From Megalopta genalis (Eukaryota > Arthropoda > Insecta > Hymenoptera > Halictidae), in contig NW_027476324.1 in the NCBI RefSeq assembly GCF_051020955.1, positions 124,001-188,000 on the forward strand: DNA of 64,000 bases, in the 5' to 3' direction. Each line of letters starts with the position of its first letter. Position 1 is the stretch's first letter. Below are positions 25,975 through 38,565 of the stretch, piece after piece. The position numbers and the translations under genes are program-made. Below the pieces are notes generated by a model. That model worked only from the letters and a program-made list of their open reading frames with translations. It ran no database searches and was not told the origin of the DNA.

Positions 25975-28738
25975 TCGCAAGCATTCGAAGATAAGCCTTC
26001 CACTTCGCATTGATTTGAAGATAAATCATGTGTTTCGCTTGGATTTGAATATAACTCATTTGTTTCGCATGCTGTTGAAGCTAAATCATGTATATCACAT
26101 GTATTTGAAGCTAAACCATTTGCTTCGCATGGATTCGAAGATAAACCTTCTACTTCGCATTGATTTTAATCTAAATCATGTGTTTCGCATGGATTTGAAG
26201 CTAACTCGTTTGTTTCGCATGCAGTTGAAGCTGAATCATGTATATCACAAGTATTTGATGCTAAACTATTCGTTTCGCATGGATTCGAAGATAAGCCTTC
26301 TACTTCGCATTGATTTGATGCTAAATCATGTGTTTCGCATGGATTTGAAGCTAGCTCGTTTGTTTCGTATGCTGTTGAAGCTAAATAATGTATATAACAA
26401 GTATTTGAAGCTAAACCATTTGTTACGCATGGATTCGAAGATCAGCCTTCTACTTCGCATTGATTTGAAGCTAAATCATGTGTTTCGCATGGATTATAAG
26501 CTAACTCGTTTGTTTCGCATGCTGTTGAAGCTAAATCATGTATATCACAAGTATTTGACGCTAAACCATTTGTTTCGCATGGATTCGAAGATAAACCTTC
26601 TACTTCGCATTGATTTTAATCTAAATCATGTGATTCGCATGGATTTGAAGCTAACTCGTTTGTTTCGCATGCAGTTGAAGCTGAATCATGTATATCACAA
26701 GTATTTGATGCTAAACTATCCGTTTCGCATGGATTCGAAGATAAGCCTTCCACATCGCATTGATTTGAAGCTAAATCATGTGTTCCGCATGGATTTTAAG
26801 CTAACTCGTTTGTTTCGCATGCAGTTGAAGCTAAATCATGTATATCACAAGTATTTGCAGCTAAACCATTTGTTTCGCATGGATGCGAAGATAAGCCTTC
26901 TACTTCGCATTGATTTGAAGTTAAATCATGTGTTTCGCATGGATTTGAATCTAACTCGTTTATTTCGCATGATGTTGAAGCTAAATCATGTATATCACAA
27001 GTATAAGAAGCTAATCCATTTGTTTCGCATGGATTCGAAGATAAGCCTTCTACTTCGCATTGATTTGAAGCTAAATCATGTGTTTCGCTTGGATTTGAAG
27101 CTAACTCGTTTTTTTCGCTAGTAGTTGAAGCTAAATCATGCATATCACAAGTATTTGAAGCTAAACCATTTGTTTCGCATGGATTCGAAGATAAGCCTTC
27201 TACTTCGCATTGATTTTAATATAAATCATGTGTTTCGCATGGATTTGAAGCTAACTCGTTTGTTTCGCATGCAGTTGAAGCTGAATCATGTATATCACAA
27301 GTATTTAAAGCTAAACTATTCGTTTCGCATGGATTCGAAGATAAGCCTTCTACTTCGCTTTGATTTGAAGCTAAATCATGTGTTTCGCATGGATTATAAG
27401 CTAACTCGTTTGTTTCGCATGCAGTTGAAGCTAAATCGTGTATATCACAAGAATATGAAGCTGATCCATTTGTTTCGCATGGATTCGAAGATAAGCCTTA
27501 CACTTCGCATTGATTTGATGCTAAATCATGCATTTCGCATGGATTTGAAGCTAACTCGTTTGTTTCGCATGCTGTTGAAGCTACATCATGTATATCACAA
27601 GTATTTGAAGCTAAACCATTTGTTTCGCATGGATTCGAAGATAAGCCTTCTACTTCGCATTGATTTTAATCTAAATCATGTGTTTCGCAAGGATTTTAAG
27701 CTAACTCGTTTGTTTCGGATGCTGTTGAAGCTAAATCATGTATATCACAAGTATTTGAAGCTAAACCATTTGTTTCGCATGGATTCGAAGATAAGCCTTC
27801 TACTTCGCATTGATTTTAATCTAAATCATGTGTTTCGCAAGGATTTTAAGCTAACTCATTTGTTTCGGATGCTGTTGAAGCTAAATCATGTATATCACAA
27901 GTATTTGAAGCTATATCATTTGTTTCGCATGGATTCGAAGATAACCCTTCTAATTCGCATTGATTTGAGGCTAAATCATGTGTTTCGCTTGGATTTGAAG
28001 CTAACTCGTTTTTTTAGCTAGTAGTTGAAGCTAAATCATGCATATCACAAGTATTTGAAGCTAAACCATTTGGTTCGCATTTATTCGAAGCTAAGCCATC
28101 TACTTCGCATTGATTTGAGGCTAAATCATGTGTCTCGCTTGGTTTTGAAGCTAACTCGTTTTTTTCGCATGCAGTTGTAGCTAAATCATGTATATCACAT
28201 GTATTTGAAGCTAAACCATTTGTTTCGCATGGATTCGAAGATAAGCCTTCTACTTCGCATTGATTTGATGCTAAATCATGTGTTTCGCATGGATTTGAAG
28301 CTAGCTTGTTTGTTTCGCATGCTGTTGAAGCTAAATAATGTATATCACAAGTATTTGAAGCTAAACCATTTGTATCGCATGGGATCGAAGATAAGCCTCC
28401 TACTTCGCATTGATTTGAAGCTAAATCATGTGTTTCGCATGGATTTGAAGCTAACTCGTTTGTTTCGCATGCTGTTGAAGCTAAATCATGCATATCACAA
28501 GTGTTTGAAGCTAAACCATTTGTTACGCATGGATTCGAAGATCAGCCTTCTACTTCGCATTGATTTGAAGCTAAATCATGTGTTTCGCATGGATTATAAG
28601 CTAACTCGTTTGTTTCGCATGCAGTTGAAGCTAAATCATGTATATCACAAGTATTTGACGCTAAACCATTTGTTTCGCATGGATTCGAAGATAAACCTTC
28701 TACTTCGCATTGATTTTAATCTAAATCATGTGTTTCGC
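25888..28738. repeat. Duplicated block T (2.85 kb), copy 1
   Basis: The longest block duplication found in the window. It recurs at 34859-37709 with offset 8,971 bp. It includes a run of variant C/D monomers near 26,000-26,990 and most of one 1.95-kb second-order HOR (27125 onward). Differences seen are few, such as TATCCGTTTCG shared by both at 26,718/35,689 and GCTAGTAG here versus GCTAGAAG at 36,989. Confidence 0.85.
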
Positions 28739-29074
28739 ATGGATTTGAAGCTAACTCGTTTGTTTCGCATGCAGTTGAAGCTAAATCATGTATATCACAA
28801 GTATTTGCAGCTAAACCATTTGTTTCGCATGGATACGAAGATAAGCCTTCTACTTCGCATTGATTTGAAGTTAAATCATGTGTTTCGCATGGATTTGAAT
28901 ATAACTCGTTTATTTCGCATGCTGTTGAAGCTAAATCATGTATATCACAAGTATAAGAAGCTAATCCATTTGTTTAGCATGGATTCGAAGATAAGCCTTC
29001 TACTTCGCATTGATTTGAAGCTAAATCATGTGTTTCGCTTGGATTTGAAGCTAACTCGTTTTTTTCGCTAGCAG
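27125..29074. repeat. Second-order HOR of about 1.95 kb, copy 3
   Basis: Matches 13268-15217 at offset 13,857 bp over its full 1,950 bp, including both landmark C monomers and the GGGATCGAAG variant. It shares CATGCATTTCG (27,531) with copy 2 instead of copy 1, so it is closer to copy 2 in that part. The landmark that begins the next unit (29,068) is a changed form, GCTAGCAGTTG. Confidence 0.85.
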
Positions 29075-29441
29075 TTGAAGCTAAATCATGCATATCACAA
29101 GTATTTGAAGCTAAACCATTTGTTTCGCATGGATTCGAAGATAAGCCTTCTACTTCGCATTGATTTTAATACAAATCATTTGTTTCGCATGGATTTGAAG
29201 CTAACTCGTTTGTTTCGCATGCAGTTGAAGCTGAATCATGTATATCACAAGTATTTGAAGCTAAACTATTCGTTTCGCATGGATTCGAAGATAAGCCTTC
29301 TACTTCGCTTTGATTTGAAGCTAAATCATGTGTTTCGCATGGATTATAAGCTAACTCGTTTGTTTCGCATGCAGTTGAAGCTAAATCGTGTATATCACAA
29401 GAATATGAAGCTGATCCATTTGTTTCGCATGGATTCGAAGA

Positions 29442-31135
29442 TAAGCCTTCCACTTCGCATTGATTTGATGCTAAATCATGTGTTTCGCATAGATTTGAAG
29501 CTAACTCGTTTGTTTCGCATGCTGTTGAAGCTGAATCATGTACATCACAAGTATTTGAAGCTAAACTATTCGTTTCGCATGGATTCGAAGTTAACTCGTT
29601 TGTTTCGCATGCAGTTGAAGCTAAATCACGTATATCAGAAGTATTTGCAGCTAAACCATTTGTTTCGCATGGATACGAAGATAAGCCTTCTACTTCGCAT
29701 TGATTTGAAGCTAAATCATGTGTTTCGCATGGATTTGAATCTAACTCGTTTGTATCGCATGCTGTTGAAGCTAAATCATGTATATCACAAGTATTTGAAG
29801 CTAAACCATTTGTATCGCATGGGATCGAAGATAAGCCTCCTACTTCGCATTGATTTGATGCTAAATCATGTGTTCCGCATGGATTTTAAGCTAACTCGTT
29901 TGTTTCGCATGCAATTGAAGCTAAATCATGTATATCACAAGTATTTGAAGCTAAACCATTTGTTTCGCATGGATTCGATGATAAGCCTTCTACTTCGCAT
30001 TGATTTTAATCTAATTCATGTGTTTCGCATGGATTTGAATCTAACTCGTTTGTTTCGCATGCAGTTGAAGCTAAATCATGTATATCACAAGTATTTGAAG
30101 CTAAACCATTTGTTTCGCATTTATTCGAAGCTAAGCGTTCTACTTCGCATTGATTTGAGGCTAAATCATGTGTTTCGCATGGATTATAAGCTAACTCGTT
30201 TGTTTCGCATGCTGTTGAAGCTGAATCATGTACATCACAAGTATTTGAAGCTGAACTATTCGTTTCGCATGGATTCGAAGTTAACTCGTTTGTTTCGCAT
30301 GCAGTTGAAGCTAAATCACGTATATCAGAAGTATTTGCAGCTAAACCATTTGTTTCGCATGGATACGAAGATAAGCCTTCTACTTCGCATTGATTTGAAG
30401 CTAAATCATGTGTTTCGCATGGATTTGAATCTAACTCGTTTGTTTCGCATGCTGTTGTAGCTAAATAATGTATATCGCAAGTATTTGAAGCTAAACCATT
30501 TGCTTCGCATGGATTCGAAGATCAGCCTTCTACTTCGCATTGATTTGATGCTAAATCATGTGATTCGCATGGATTTGAAGCTTACTCATTTGTTTCGCAT
30601 GCTGTTGAAGCTAAATCATGTATATCAGAAGTATTTGAAGCTAAACCATTTGTTTCGCATGGATACGAAGATAACCCTTCTACTTCGCATTGATTTGAAG
30701 CTAAATCATGTGTTTCGCATGGATTATAAGCTAACTCGTTTGTTTCGCATGCAGTTGAAGCTAAATCGTGTATATCACAAGTATTTGAAGCTAAACCATT
30801 TGTTTCGCATGGATTCGAAGATAACCCTATTTACTTCGCATTGATTTGAAGCTAAATCATGTGTTTCGCATGGATTTGAATCTAACTCGTACATTTCGCA
30901 TGCTGTTGAAGCTAAATCATGTATATCACAAGTATATGAAGCTGATCCATTTGTTTCGTATGGATTCGAAGATAAGCCTCCCACTACGCATTGATTTGAT
31001 GCTAAATCATGTGTTTCGCATTGATTTGAAGCTAAATCATGTGTTTCGCATGGATTTGAAGCTAACTCGTTTGTTTCGCATGCAGTTGAAGCTGAATCAT
31101 GTATATCACAAGTATTTGAAGCTAAACTATTCGTT
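29442..31135. repeat. Duplicated block S, copy 2
   Basis: Second copy of 24281-25974. Differences noted include TGTATCGC near 29,752, GCAATTGAAG near 29,911, CTAATTCATG near 30,013 and ATATCAGAAG near 30,624. It follows directly on a second-order HOR copy (27125-29074), whereas copy 1 follows the 1,799-bp array. The same block therefore sits in two contexts. Confidence 0.85.
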
Positions 31136-32716
31136 TCGCATGGATTCGAAGATAAGCCTTCTACTTCGCATTGATTTGAAGCTAAATCATGTGTTTCGCA
31201 TGGATTATAAGCTAACTCGTTTGTTTCGCATGCAGTTGAAGCTAAATCGTGAATATCACAAGTATATGAAGCTGATCCATTTGTTTCGCATGGATTCGAA
31301 GATAAGTCTTCTACTTCGCATTGATTTGATGCTAAATCATGTGTTTCGCATGGATTTGAAGCTTACTCGTTTGTTTCGCATGCTGTTGAAGCTAAATCAT
31401 GTATATCACAAGTATTTGAATCTAAACCATTTGTTTCGCATGGATACGAAGATAACCCTTCTACTTCGCATTGATTTGAAACTAAATCATGTGTTTCGCA
31501 TGGATTATAAGCTAACTCGTTTGTTTCGCATGCAGTTGAAGCTAAATCGTGTATATCACAAGTATTTGAAGCTAAACCATTTGTTTCGCATGGATTCGAA
31601 GATAAGCCTTCTACTTCGCATTGATTTGAAGCTAAATCATGTGTTTCGCATGGATTTGAATCTAACTCGTTTGTTTCGCATGCTGTTGTAGCTAAATCAT
31701 GTATATCGCAAGTATTTGAAGCTAAACCATTTGCTTCGCATGGATACGAAGATAACCCTTCTACTTCGCATTGATTTGAAGCTAAATCATGTGTTTCGCA
31801 TGGATTATAAGCTAACTCGTTTGTTTCGCATGCAGTTGAAGCTAAATCGTGTATATCACAAGTATTTGAAGCTAAACCATTTGTTTCGCATGGATTCGAA
31901 GATAAGCCTTCTACTTCGCATTGATTTTAATCTAAATCATGTGTTTCGCATGGATTTGAAGCTAACTCGTTTGTTTCGCATGCAGTTGAAGCTGAATGAT
32001 GTATATCACAAGTATTTGAAGCTAAACTATTCGTTTCGCATGGATACGAAGATAACCCTTCTACTTCGCATTGATTTGAAGCTAAATCATGTGTTTCGCA
32101 TGGATTATAAGCTAACTCGTTTGTTTCGCATGCAGTTGAAGCTAAATCGTGTATATCACAAGTATTTGAAGCTAAACCATTTGTTTCGCATGGATTCGAA
32201 GATAAGCCTTCTACTTCGCATTGATTTTAATCTAAATCATGTGTTTCGCATGGATTTGAAGCTAACTCGTTTGTTTCGCATGCAGTTGAAGCTAAATCAT
32301 GTATATCACAAGTATTTGCAGCTAACCCATTTGTTTCGCATGGATTCGAAGATAACCCTATTTACTTCGCATTGATTTGAAGCTAAATCATGTGTTTCGC
32401 ATGGATTTGAATCTAACTCGTACATTTCGCATGCTGTTGAAGCTAAATCATGTATATCACAAGTATATGAAGCTGAACCATTTGTTTCGTATGGATTCGA
32501 AGATAAGCCTCCCACTACGCATTGATTTGATGCTAAATCATGTGTTTCGCATTGATTTGAAGCTAAATCATGTGTTTCGCATGGATTTGAAGCTAACTCG
32601 TTTTTTTGCATGCAGTTGTAGCTAAATCATGTATATCACAAGTATTTGCAGCTAAACCATTTGTTTCGCATCGATACGAAGATAACCCTTCTACTTCGCA
32701 TTGATTTGAAGCTAAA
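31066..32716. repeat. Duplicated block U, copy 1
   Basis: About 1.65 kb repeated at 38566-40216 with an offset of exactly 7,500 bp (50 x 150). It includes internally repeated stretches with GGATACGAAGATAACCC (31,741 and 32,041), the one-base insertion near 32,362 and a doubled A monomer at 32,520. I saw only two or three single-base differences, for example GATACGAAG here versus GATACGATG near 39,249. Confidence 0.87.
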
Positions 32717-34090
32717 TCATGTGTTTCGCATGGATTTGAATCTAACTCGTTTGTTTCGCATGCTGTTGAAGCTAAATCATGTATATCACAAGTATTTGAA
32801 GCTAAACCATTTGTATCGCATGGGATCGAAGATAAGCCTCCTACTTCGCATTGATTTGATGCTAAATCATGTGTTCCGCATGGATTTTAAGCTAACTCGT
32901 TTGTTTCGCATGCAGTTGAAGCTAAATCATGTATATCACAAGTATTTGAAGCTAAACCATTTGTTTCGCATGGATTCGATGATAAGCCTTCTACTTCGCA
33001 TTGATTTTAATCTAAATCATGTGTTTCGCATGGATTTGAATCTAACTCGTTTGTTTCGCATGCAGTTGAAGCTAAATCATGTATATCACAAGTATTTGAA
33101 GCTAAACCATTTGTTTCGCATTTATTCGAAGCTAAGCGTTCTACTTCGCATTGATTTGAGGCTAAATCATGTGTTTCGCATGGATTATAAGCTAACTCGT
33201 TTGTTTCGCATGCTGTTGAAGCTGAATCATGTACATCACAAGTATTTGAAGCTGAACTATTCGTTTCGCATGGATTCGAAGTTAACTCGTTTGTTTCGCA
33301 TGCAGTTGAAGCTAAATCACGTATATCAGAAGTATTTGCAGCTAAACCATTTGTTTCGCATGGATACGAAGATAAGCCTTCTACTTCGCATTGATTTGAA
33401 GCTAAATCATGTGTTTCGCATGGATTTGAATCTAACTCGTTTGTTTCGCATGCTGTTGTAGCTAAATAATGTATATCGCAAGTATTTGAAGCTAAACCAT
33501 TTGCTTCGCATGGATTCGAAGATCAGCCTTCTACTTCGCATTGATTTGATGCTAAATCATGTGATTCGCATGGATTTGAAGCTTACTCGTTTGTTTCGCA
33601 TGCTGTTGAAGCTAAATCATGTATATCACAAGTATTTGAAGCTAAACCATTTGTTTCGCATGGATACGAAGATAACCCTTCTACTTCGCATTGATTTGAA
33701 GCTAAATCATGTGTTTCGCATGGATTATAAGCTAACTCGTTTGTTTCGCATGCAGTTGAAGCTAAATCGTGTATATCACAAGTATTTGAAGCTAAACCAT
33801 TTGTTTCGCATGGATTCGAAGATAACCCTATTTACTTCGCATTGATTTGAAGCTAAATGATGTGTTTCGCATGGATTTGAATCTAACTCGTACATTTCGC
33901 ATGCTGTTGAAGCTAAATCATGTATATCACAAGTATATGAAGCTGATCCATTTGTTTCGTATGGATTCGAAGATAAGCCTCCCACTACGCATTGATTTGA
34001 TGCTAAATCATGTGTTTCGCATTGATTTGAAGCTAAATCATGTGTTTCGCATGGATTTGAAGCTAACTCGTTTGTTTCGCATGCAGTTGA
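32691..34090. repeat. Duplicated block S, copy 3 (partial)
   Basis: Matches 29690-31089 at offset 3,001 bp and lacks the first 250 bp of the block. It contains one hybrid E/B monomer (33269), the insertion marker near 33,832 and the doubled A monomer at 33,990. One private change is AAATGATG near 33,856, where the others have AAATCATG. Confidence 0.83.
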
Positions 34091-34394
34091 AGCTAAATCA
34101 TGTATATCACAAGTATTTGCAGCTAACCCATTTGTTTCGCATGGATTCGAAGATAACCCTATTTACTTCGCATTGATTTGAAGCTAAATCATGTGTTTCG
34201 CATGGATTTGAATCTAACTCGTACATTTCGCATGCTGTTGAAGCTAATTCATGTATATCACAAGTATATGAAGCTGATCCATTTGTTTCGTATGGATTCG
34301 AAGATAAGCCTCCCACTACGCATTGATTTGATGCTAAATCATGTGTTTCGCATTGATTTGAAGCTAAATCATGTGTTTCGCATGGATTTGAAGG

Positions 34395-34452
34395 TAACTC
34401 GTTTTTTTGCATGCAGTTGTAGCTAACTCGTTTTTTTGCATGCAGTTGTAGC
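34395..34452. repeat. 29-bp tandem duplication at a B/C junction
   Basis: A 29-bp stretch starting TAACTCGTTTTTTTGC occurs twice in immediate succession (34395-34423 and 34424-34452). The unit is one base short of a monomer and spans parts of B and C. Because 29 is not a multiple of three it shifts every frame. It looks like a small, recent slippage event. Confidence 0.88.
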
Positions 34453-34858
34453 TAAATCATGTATATCACAAGTATTTGCAGCTAAACCATTTGTTTCGCA
34501 TCGATACGAAGATAACCCTTCTACTTCGCATTGATTTGAAGCTAATTCATGTGTTTCGCATGGATTTGAATCTAACTCGTTTATTTCGCACGCAGTTGAA
34601 GCTGAATCATGTATATCACAAGTATTTGAAGCTAAACCATTTGGTTCGCATTTATTCGAAGCTAAGCCATCTACTTCGCATTGATTTGAGGCTAAATCAT
34701 GTGTTTCGCTTGGTTTTGAAGCTAACTCGTTTTTTTCGCATGCAGTTGTATCTAAATTATGTATATCACAAGTATTTGAAGCTAAACCATTTGTTTCGCA
34801 TGGATTCGAAGATAAGCCTTCTACTTCGCATTGATTTTAATCTAAATCATGTGTTTCG

Positions 34859-37709
34859 CATGGATTTGAAGCTAACTCGTTTGTTTCGCACGCAGTTGAA
34901 GCTGAATCATGTATATCACAAGTATTTGAAGCTAAACTATTCGTTTCGCATGCATTCGAAGATAAGCCTTCCACTTCGCATTGATTTGAAGATAAATCAT
35001 GTGTTTCGCTTGGATTTGAATATAACTCATTTGTTTCGCATGCTGTTGAAGCTAAATCATGTATATCACATGTATTTGAAGCTAAACCATTTGCTTCGCA
35101 TGGATTCGAAGATAAACCTTCTACATCGCATTGATTTTAATCTAAATCATGTGTTTCGCATGGATTTGAAGCTAACTCGTTTGTTTCGCATGCAGTTGAA
35201 GCTGAATCATGTATATCACAAGTATTTGATGCTAAACTATTCGTTTCGCATGGATTCGAAGATAAGCCTTCTACTTCGCATTGATTTGATGCTAAATCAT
35301 GTGTTTCGCATGGATTTGAAGCTAGCTCGTTTGTTTCGTATGCTGTTGAAGCTAAATAATGTATATAACAAGTATTTGAAGCTAACCCATTTGTTACGCA
35401 TGGATTCGAAGATCAGCCTTCTACTTCGCATTGATTTGAAGCTAAATCATGTGTTTCGCATGGATTATAAGCTAACTCGTTTGTTTCGCATGCTGTTGAA
35501 GCTAAATCATGTATATCACAAGTATTTGACGCTAAACCATTTGTTTCGCATGGATTCGAAGATAAACCTTCTACTTCGCATTGATTTTAATCTAAATCAT
35601 GTGATTCGCATGGATTTGAAGCTAACTCGTTTGTTTCGCATGCAGTTGAAGCTGAATCATGTATATCACAAGTATTTGATGCTAAACTATCCGTTTCGCA
35701 TGGATTCGAAGATAAGCCTTCCACATCGCATTGATTTGAAGCTAAATCATGTGTTCCGCATGGATTTTAAGCTAACTCGTTTGTTTCGCATGCAGTTGAA
35801 GCTAAATCATGTATATCACAAGTATTTGCAGCTAAACCATTTGTTTCGCATGGATGCGAAGATAAGCCTTCTACTTCGCATTGATTTGAAGTTAAATCAT
35901 GTGTTTCGCATGGATTTGAATCTAACTCGTTTATTTCGCATGATGTTGAAGCTAAATCATGTATATCACAAGTATAAGAAGCTAATCCATTTGTTTCGCA
36001 TGGATTCGAAGATAAGCCTTCTACTTCGCATTGATTTGAAGCTAAATCATGTGTTTCGCTTGGATTTGAAGCTAACTCGTTTTTTTCGCTAGTAGTTGAA
36101 GCTAAATCATGCATATCACAAGTATTTGAAGCTAAACCATTTGTTTCGCATGGATTCGAAGATAAGCCTTCTACTTCGCATTGATTTTAATATAAATCAT
36201 GTGTTTCGCATGGATTTGAAGCTAACTCGTTTGTTTCGCATGCAGTTGAAGCTGAATCATGTATATCACAAGTATTTAAAGCTAAACTATTCGTTTCGCA
36301 TGGATTCGAAGATAAGCCTTCTACTTCGCTTTGATTTGAAGCTAAATCATGTGTTTCGCATGGATTATAAGCTAACTCGTTTGTTTCGCATGCAGTTGAA
36401 GCTAAATCGTGTATATCACAAGAATATGAAGCTGATCCATTTGTTTCGCATGGATTCGAAGATAAGCCTTACACTTCGCATTGATTTGATGCTAAATCAT
36501 GCATTTCGCATGGATTTGAAGCTAACTCGTTTGTTTCGCATGCTGTTGAAGCTACATCATGTATATCACAAGTATTTGAAGCTAAACCATTTGTTTCGCA
36601 TGGATTCGAAGATAAGCCTTCTACTTCGCATTGATTTTAATCTAAATCATGTGTTTCGCAAGGATTTTAAGCTAACTCGTTTGTTTCGGATGCTGTTGAA
36701 GCTAAATCATGTATATCACAAGTATTTGAAGCTAAACCATTTGTTTCGCATGGATTCGAAGATAAGCCTTCTACTTCGCATTGATTTTAATCTAAATCAT
36801 GTGTTTCGCAAGGATTTTAAGCTAACTCATTTGTTTCGGATGCTGTTGAAGCTAAATCATGTATATCACAAGTATTTGAAGCTATATCATTTGTTTCGCA
36901 TGGATTCGAAGATAACCCTTCTAATTCGCATTGATTTGAGGCTAAATCATGTGTTTCGCTTGGATTTGAAGCTAACTCGTTTTTTTAGCTAGAAGTTGAA
37001 GCTAAATCATGCATATCACAAGTATTTGAAGCTAAACCATTTGGTTCGCATTTATTCGAAGCTAAGCCATCTACTTCGCATTGATTTGAGGCTAAATCAT
37101 GTGTCTCGCTTGGTTTTGAAGCTAACTCGTTTTTTTCGCATGCAGTTGTAGCTAAATCATGTATATCACATGTATTTGAAGCTAAACCATTTGTTTCGCA
37201 TGGATTCGAAGATAAGCCTTCTACTTCGCATTGATTTGATGCTAAATCATGTGTTTCGCATGGATTTGAAGCTAGCTTGTTTGTTTCGCATGCTGTTGAA
37301 GCTAAATAATGTATATCACAAGTATTTGAAGCTAAACCATTTGTATCGCATGGGATCGAAGATAAGCCTCCTACTTCGCATTGATTTGAAGCTAAATCAT
37401 GTGTTTCGCATGGATTTGAAGCTAACTCGTTTGTTTCGCATGCTGTTGAAGCTAAATCATGCATATCACAAGTGTTTGAAGCTAAACCATTTGTTACGCA
37501 TGGATTCGAAGATCAGCCTTCTACTTCGCATTGATTTGAAGCTAAATCATGTGTTTCGCATGGATTATAAGCTAACTCGTTTGTTTCGCATGCAGTTGAA
37601 GCTAAATCATGTATATCACAAGTATTTGACGCTAAACCATTTGTTTCGCATGGATTCGAAGATAAACCTTCTACTTCGCATTGATTTTAATCTAAATCAT
37701 GTGTTTCGC
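34859..37709. repeat. Duplicated block T (2.85 kb), copy 2
   Basis: Second copy of 25888-28738. It ends abruptly at about 37,710, where the sequence switches to the CAAGGATTTTAAGC variant in the middle of a monomer series. Single differences include GCTAACCC near 35,382 (copy 1 GCTAAACC), CTACATCGC near 35,122 and CGCACGCAG near 34,888. Confidence 0.85.
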
Positions 37710-37710
37710 A
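36096..37710. repeat. Second-order HOR of about 1.95 kb, copy 4 (truncated)
   Basis: Matches 27125-28739 at offset 8,971 bp and lies within block T copy 2. The last 340 bp or so of the 1.95-kb unit are missing and replaced by a different monomer series from 37,710. It has the changed landmark TTTAGCTAGAAGTTG at about 36,987, which removes one of the two TAG triplets. Confidence 0.82.
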
Positions 37711-38565
37711 AGGATTTTAAGCTAACTCATTTGTTTCGGATGCTGTTGAAGCTAAATCATGTATATCACAAGTATTTGAAGCTAAACCATTTGTTTCGCA
37801 TGGATTCGAAGATAAGCCTTCTACTTCGCATTGATTTTAATACAAATCATTTGTTTCGCATGGATTTGAAGCTAACTCGTTTGTTTCGCATGCAGTTGAA
37901 GCTAAATCACGTATATCAGAAGTATTTGCAGCTAAACCATTTGTTTCGCATGGATACGAAGATAAGCCTTCTACTTCGCATTGATTTGAAGCTAAATCAT
38001 GTGTTTCGCATGGATTTGAATCTAACTCGTTTGTATCGCATGCTGTTGAAGCTAAATCATGTATATCACAAGTATTTGAAGCTAAACCATTTGTATCGCA
38101 TGGGATCGAAGATAAGCCTCCTACTTCGCATTGATTTGATGCTAAATCATGTGTTCCGCATGGATTTTAAGCTAACTCGTTTGTTTCGCATGCAATTGAA
38201 GCTAAATCATGTATATCACAAGTATTTGAAGCTAAACCATTTGTTTCGCATGGATTCGATGATAAGCCTTCTACTTCGCATTGATTTTAATCTAATTCAT
38301 GTGTTTCGCATGGATTTGAATCTAACTCGTTTGTTTCGCATGCAGTTGAAGCTAAATCATGTATATCACAAGTATTTGAAGCTAAACCATTTGTTTCGCA
38401 TTTATTCGAAGCTAAGCGTTCTACTTCGCATTGATTTGAGGCTAAATCATGTGTTTCGCATGGATTATAAGCTAACTCGTTTGTTTCGCATGCTGTTGAA
38501 GCTGAATCATGTACATCACAAGTATTTGAAGCTGAACGATTCGTTTCGCATGGATTCGAAGTTAA

